Under the pieces are notes generated by a model that searched no databases, was not told the DNA's origin, and was given only the letters and a program-made list of their open reading frames with translations. A stretch of DNA of 64,000 bases, from NCBI RefSeq assembly GCF_020171365.1, contig NZ_JAIUZO010000002.1:744001-808000 (forward strand). Direction: 5' to 3'. Shown one piece after another: positions 61,047 to 64,000 of this stretch. Made by a program: the position numbers and the translations under genes. This stretch comes from Qipengyuania gaetbuli (lineage in GTDB: Bacteria > Pseudomonadota > Alphaproteobacteria > Sphingomonadales > Sphingomonadaceae). How positions within the stretch are numbered: the first letter of the stretch is position 1; each line of letters starts with the position of its first letter.

Positions 61047-61607
61047 TTAAGATATCAATCCACGAACGGATAATCCGATTGTTACAGCCATCACTGCGAG
61101 CATGAAAGCAAGGCCAAGTCGCAGGCCCCTCAACGGCAATTTTGCAAGCTTCGGCCCCAAGGCATAGCCGGCTACCATGGCGGCCATACCGCCCATTGCC
61201 CCGCCCCCTGCAGCCATGTGCGGGAGGGCGAGCGCCGCCGCCAGTGCAAAAACGACGAAGCGCGCGGCATCGGTCGCCTGTCGCAGGATCAGCGTGAGCG
61301 CAGCCGCGCCGAGCGAGCGTGTGGGCTCTTCCGGCATCCGGCCTCGAATGGGCCATGCCAGCTCGGCTGCCGACAGCAGCAGGGCCAGCGCGACGAACAT
61401 CTGCGACGCATTGACCGATAGCATTTGGGCAAACCGGCCGCCGGCCCATCCGGCCAGTGCGCCGGTCAGCGCCGCGCAGGCGAGCGCGGTCGCGAGGAGG
61501 CCGGTCGAGGGTCCCAGTTCGGCACGCAAATACGCCACCAGCAGCTGGTCGCGTGCGCCCGCCGACAGCACGAAGCTGGTGACAAGGGCGAAGAAGAACG
61601 CGCTCAT
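61047..61607 (-). CDS. GDT1/TMEM165-like membrane protein with degenerate motifs
   Basis: A 186-residue membrane protein with six hydrophobic segments in two repeats, arranged as in the GDT1/TMEM165/MntX cation-exchanger family. The diagnostic ExGDK(T/S) motif in helix 1 is replaced by SAGARDQ (about residues 14-20), and the second-repeat motif reads ATDAARF. The acidic cation ligands are thus lost, so transport of Ca2+ or Mn2+ is doubtful. The ATG at 61607 lies only 10 bases after the PhoX-like stop, indicating co-transcription. Confidence 0.7.
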   Translation of the reverse strand: MSAFFFALVTSFVLSAGARDQLLVAYLRAELGPSTGLLATALACAALTGALAGWAGGRFAQMLSVNASQMFVALALLLSAAELAWPIRGRMPEEPTRSLGAAALTLILRQATDAARFVVFALAAALALPHMAAGGGAMGGMAAMVAGYALGPKLAKLPLRGLRLGLAFMLAVMAVTIGLSVRGLIS

Positions 61608-61617
61608 TCCCGGCCCG

Positions 61618-62934
61618 TCAGGCGACCCAGGGACCGGTAATCGCGATCGTGCGGGTCGGCGAATAGGCGTTGACGAAGAACCACTTGCCATCGGGAGAGA
61701 AGCAGCCTCCCGCCAGTTCCGTCTGCATATTCAGGCGCCCGAAGTCGTAGGGCTGGCCGTCGGGCGTGATACCGCGCAAATGGTTGTCGACGACCGGCGT
61801 GTACTGATCCTCGCACACGATCAGATGGCCGTTGGGTCCGACCGTCAGGTTGTCGCCGTAATTGAACTGGTGCTGGCTCTCGCTCTCGAAGAACAGCGAA
61901 AAACGGTCCTCGCCCTTTCCGCGGCCCGGCGTGAGGCGGAAGACCTGGCCGAACTTGGCGAGCCCGCCGCTGGTCGAGCAGACGTAGAGTTCGTTCTCGC
62001 CCATGTGGATGCCCTCGCCCCGCGCGATCACGGCAGCGCCCATGCGGGCGGCGCGGGTGCGCAGGTCGTCTTCGGGCGCCTCCACATCGTCGAGATCGAT
62101 CCACCGCACCGCGAAATCGCGGCCCACCGGCATGACCGGCGTATCGAAATTGCGCGTATCGGCGATGCCATCGACGACCATGGCCTGCAGCTTGCCGCCT
62201 TCGGCCAGCTTGCCCGCGACCTTGGGAATGAAGCGGTAGAGCACCGAATCCGGCCGGTCTTCGGTCAGGTAGACGTAGCCGGTGACGGGATCGACACAGG
62301 CAGCTTCGTGGTTGAAGCGGCCCATGGCCTTCAGCGGTACGGCATCGACCAGACCTTCGGCATCGGCGGGCACTTCGAACACCCAGCCATGGTCGCGGCC
62401 CAGCTTGTCGGGCGCGATCTGGTCGGGCTTGCTGACGAATTCCTCGCAGGTCAACCAGCTGCCCCAGGGCGTGATCCCGCCGGCGCAATTGCGGATCGTC
62501 CCTGCAAGCGAGCGGTATTCGCGCTTCTTTTCCAGCGTCTTCGCATCGAGCACCAGCGTGGTCGTTCCGCCCGGCAGGACGAACTGACCCGCCGCCTTGT
62601 CATAGCCGCTGAGGATGGTGCCTCCCGACCCGTCGGTTGGGACAAGCTCATGGTTGCGCACCAGCGCGATCTCGCCGTTGGGCAGCGGCAGACAGCCCAT
62701 GCCATCGGCCTTATCCGGCACTGTGCCCCCGTCGCTCATCGCATCGTCGAAGCTGGAGAGCAGCCGGTAGGTGAAGCCCTGCGGCAGGTCGATAAGGCCC
62801 GCCGGATCGGGCACGAGCGGGCCGTATCCCACCGCCTGCGCCGCACCGCGGGTCATGCAGCCGCTGAGCGTGAGCGCTCCGAAAGCGGTGGCAGTGGCGG
62901 ACAGGAACTGGCGGCGGTGCAACTGGGCGGTCAT
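61618..62934 (-). CDS. PhoX-like DUF839 protein, Tat lipoprotein
   Basis: A 438-residue protein of the PhoX/DUF839 family, alkaline phosphatase-like enzymes with Ca2+/Fe3+ cofactors and a propeller fold. The N-terminus has the twin-arginine pattern HRRQFLSATATAFGALTLSGC, combining an RRxFL motif with the lipobox LSGC (in parts: HRRQFLS and LTLSGC). Conserved segments include LVRNHELVP, GGITPWGSWLTCEEF, GRFNHEAACVDP and YLTEDRPDSVLYRF. ATG at 62934 has GGAGAG seven bases before. It probably releases phosphate from organic esters outside the cytoplasm. It is co-transcribed with the GDT1-like gene. Confidence 0.86.
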   Translation of the reverse strand: MTAQLHRRQFLSATATAFGALTLSGCMTRGAAQAVGYGPLVPDPAGLIDLPQGFTYRLLSSFDDAMSDGGTVPDKADGMGCLPLPNGEIALVRNHELVPTDGSGGTILSGYDKAAGQFVLPGGTTTLVLDAKTLEKKREYRSLAGTIRNCAGGITPWGSWLTCEEFVSKPDQIAPDKLGRDHGWVFEVPADAEGLVDAVPLKAMGRFNHEAACVDPVTGYVYLTEDRPDSVLYRFIPKVAGKLAEGGKLQAMVVDGIADTRNFDTPVMPVGRDFAVRWIDLDDVEAPEDDLRTRAARMGAAVIARGEGIHMGENELYVCSTSGGLAKFGQVFRLTPGRGKGEDRFSLFFESESQHQFNYGDNLTVGPNGHLIVCEDQYTPVVDNHLRGITPDGQPYDFGRLNMQTELAGGCFSPDGKWFFVNAYSPTRTIAITGPWVA

Positions 62935-63015
62935 CGAAAGTCTCTCCATTGGCCGACTGGCCTCGCCATGCGATAGCAGGGTGACTCGCAAATGACAGCA
63001 CGAGAGGAGAGGCGG

Positions 63016-63810
63016 ATGAAATTAACCGAAGGTATGGCCGCAGTGGTGACCGGCGGCGCATCGGGACTGGGTAAGGCGAGCGCATCGGCGCTGGCGGACC
63101 TGGGCCTCAAGGTGACGATCTTCGACGTCAACGAGGAGGCAGGCCAGGCCCATGCAGAGGCCATCGGCGGCCATTTCGCCTACGTCGACATCACCGACGA
63201 ACAATCGGTGGTCGACGGTTTCGCCTCGGCCCGCGCGGCGCACGGACAGGAACGCGTGACGGTCCACTGCGCCATGACCAGCCGCCGAGGCAAGACGCTG
63301 GGCTGGGACAAGGAAACAGGCGGCTACAAGCGCCTCTCGACCGAAGATTACGCGTTCGGGGCGGAAGGCATCCTCGTCTCGTCCTATCGCATCGCCAGCC
63401 ATTCGGCGCTCGGCATGGCGAACTCCGAACCGCTGAACGAGGACGGGGAGCGCGGCTGCATCACGCTGACCGCCAGCGTGGCAGCGCAGGACGGCCAGAT
63501 AGGTCAGGTCATCTACGGCAGCTGCAAGGCGGGCGTGAACGGCCTCGTCCTGCCGATGGCACGCGATCTCATGGAACTCGGCATCAGGGTGAACTCGGTC
63601 ATGCCGGGCATTTTCGCGACGCCGCTGATGCTGGGCATGAAGGACCGCAACCCGCAGATGTGGGACCAGCTCAATGCCAGCGTGCCCTTTCCCAAACGGC
63701 TCGGCCACCCGGAGGAATTCGCCTCGCTGATCTGCGAAATCGCCCGCAACAGCTACATTAACGGACACCAGTTCCGGCTCGACGGCGCGATCAGGATGCC
63801 GCCGAAATAG
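63016..63810 (+). CDS. Short-chain dehydrogenase/reductase
   Basis: A 264-residue NAD(P)-dependent SDR, resembling 3-hydroxyacyl-CoA dehydrogenase type II (HSD17B10-like). The cofactor loop is VVTGGASGLGKASA near residue 12, then TIFDVNEEAG and YVDITDE. The catalytic Ser is in TLTASVAAQDG and the Tyr/Lys pair in VIYGSCKAG. The usual NNAG motif reads HCAMTS, a variation. The ATG at 63016 follows GAGAGGAGAGG; the earlier ATG at 62992 lies before the ribosome site. It is divergent from the PhoX-like gene. Confidence 0.92.
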   Translation: MKLTEGMAAVVTGGASGLGKASASALADLGLKVTIFDVNEEAGQAHAEAIGGHFAYVDITDEQSVVDGFASARAAHGQERVTVHCAMTSRRGKTLGWDKETGGYKRLSTEDYAFGAEGILVSSYRIASHSALGMANSEPLNEDGERGCITLTASVAAQDGQIGQVIYGSCKAGVNGLVLPMARDLMELGIRVNSVMPGIFATPLMLGMKDRNPQMWDQLNASVPFPKRLGHPEEFASLICEIARNSYINGHQFRLDGAIRMPPK

Positions 63811-63902
63811 CGGGCCATCGTTCCGCCCGTCGCGGGAAGGCTTGACTGGCATCGCCTTTGCGGGAGAACCTGCAGGCGGAGCCGTTTTCGGGGGAATTTG
63901 CC

Positions 63903-64000
63903 ATGCGTTCGCTTGCCGTCTTTGCCGCTTTCACCGCCCTTGCAGCCGCCCAGCCGGCGCTTGCGCAAGGGGAGAAGGTCAGCTCCGTCGTGGAGCTTGC
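63903..64000 (+). CDS. N-terminus of a secreted protein, continues beyond window
   Basis: The ATG at 63903 is preceded by GGGGGAATTTGCC. The first 32 codons give a typical signal peptide, MRSLAVFAAFTALAAAQPAL followed by AQGEK, with cleavage after LAQ or ALA. The frame remains open to the window end. The mature protein starts around GEKVSSVVEL; too little is present to name it. Confidence 0.7.
   Translation, partial: MRSLAVFAAFTALAAAQPALAQGEKVSSVVEL

Noticed and set aside
1..64000. Phage, integrase, insertion-sequence or CRISPR features
   Set aside because: None seen: no transposase or integrase motif, no spaced direct-repeat array, no tRNA-flanking repeat, and base composition looks uniform apart from short AT-rich promoters.

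Overview
This window is a high-GC, densely packed alphaproteobacterial chromosome segment. It most likely comes from a marine or freshwater member of Sphingomonadales, family Erythrobacteraceae (Erythrobacter/Qipengyuania-like). The basis is a crtY-crtI-crtB carotenoid cluster, a UPF0314 (DUF2585) protein, TonB-dependent uptake, many secreted peptidase and amidohydrolase genes, and a chemotaxis-like operon of alphaproteobacterial type. The genus-level placement is inference. I saw no rRNA, tRNA, CRISPR array, insertion sequence or integrase. Both window edges cut genes.

Layout. 1-12.4 kb is mixed housekeeping and transport: a DMT permease fragment, an old yellow enzyme, a CitE-like protein, lipB, a PmtA-like methyltransferase, an MFS pump, arsC, a TonB-dependent siderophore receptor with a palindromic Fur-like operator, an orphan [2Fe-2S] dehydrogenase subunit, a zinc ribbon/class II aldolase pair and a MATE pump. 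12.4-20.8 kb is one signalling island: cheA-cheW-cheY-cheB-cheR, then a GGDEF-EAL protein and a methyl-accepting protein with almost no periplasmic loop. No flagellar gene is present, and similar GTT(A/T)ACC elements lie in front of several of its transcription units. 20.8-31.3 kb holds a 1111-residue beta-propeller/amidohydrolase fusion, a LacI regulator, a PilZ protein, a probable gene fragment, a Baeyer-Villiger-type monooxygenase, a CinA-like protein and a DUF2339 giant membrane protein.

31.4-35.4 kb carries secE-nusG and rplK-rplA on the minus strand. They are separated by a plus-strand pspA plus CPBP protease pair, so the usual secE-nusG-rplK-rplA order is interrupted. 35.6-48.9 kb has an AGCS symporter, a GT87-like membrane protein, then a secreted peptide-degradation island: two tandem DUF885 lipoproteins, a metallo-beta-lactamase-fold hydrolase, an imidazolonepropionase/prolidase-like amidohydrolase, an S9 peptidase and a MipA/OmpV porin-like protein. 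49-53.4 kb is the carotenoid operon crtY-crtI-LOG-crtB with overlapping stops and starts; crtB appears to begin at a CTG codon. 53.4-56.9 kb is a two-subunit biotin-dependent acyl-CoA carboxylase.

56.9-64 kb has a Bcr/CflA exporter, dinB, a NUDIX hydrolase, 6-phosphogluconolactonase, Dps, a degenerate GDT1-like membrane protein coupled to a PhoX-like (DUF839) protein, an SDR and the start of a secreted protein.

The most interesting parts are the chemotaxis island (CheA with a second CheW-like module and an apparently dead receiver tail, recurring promoter elements and built-in c-di-GMP turnover), the split ribosomal operon, and the LOG gene inside the carotenoid operon.
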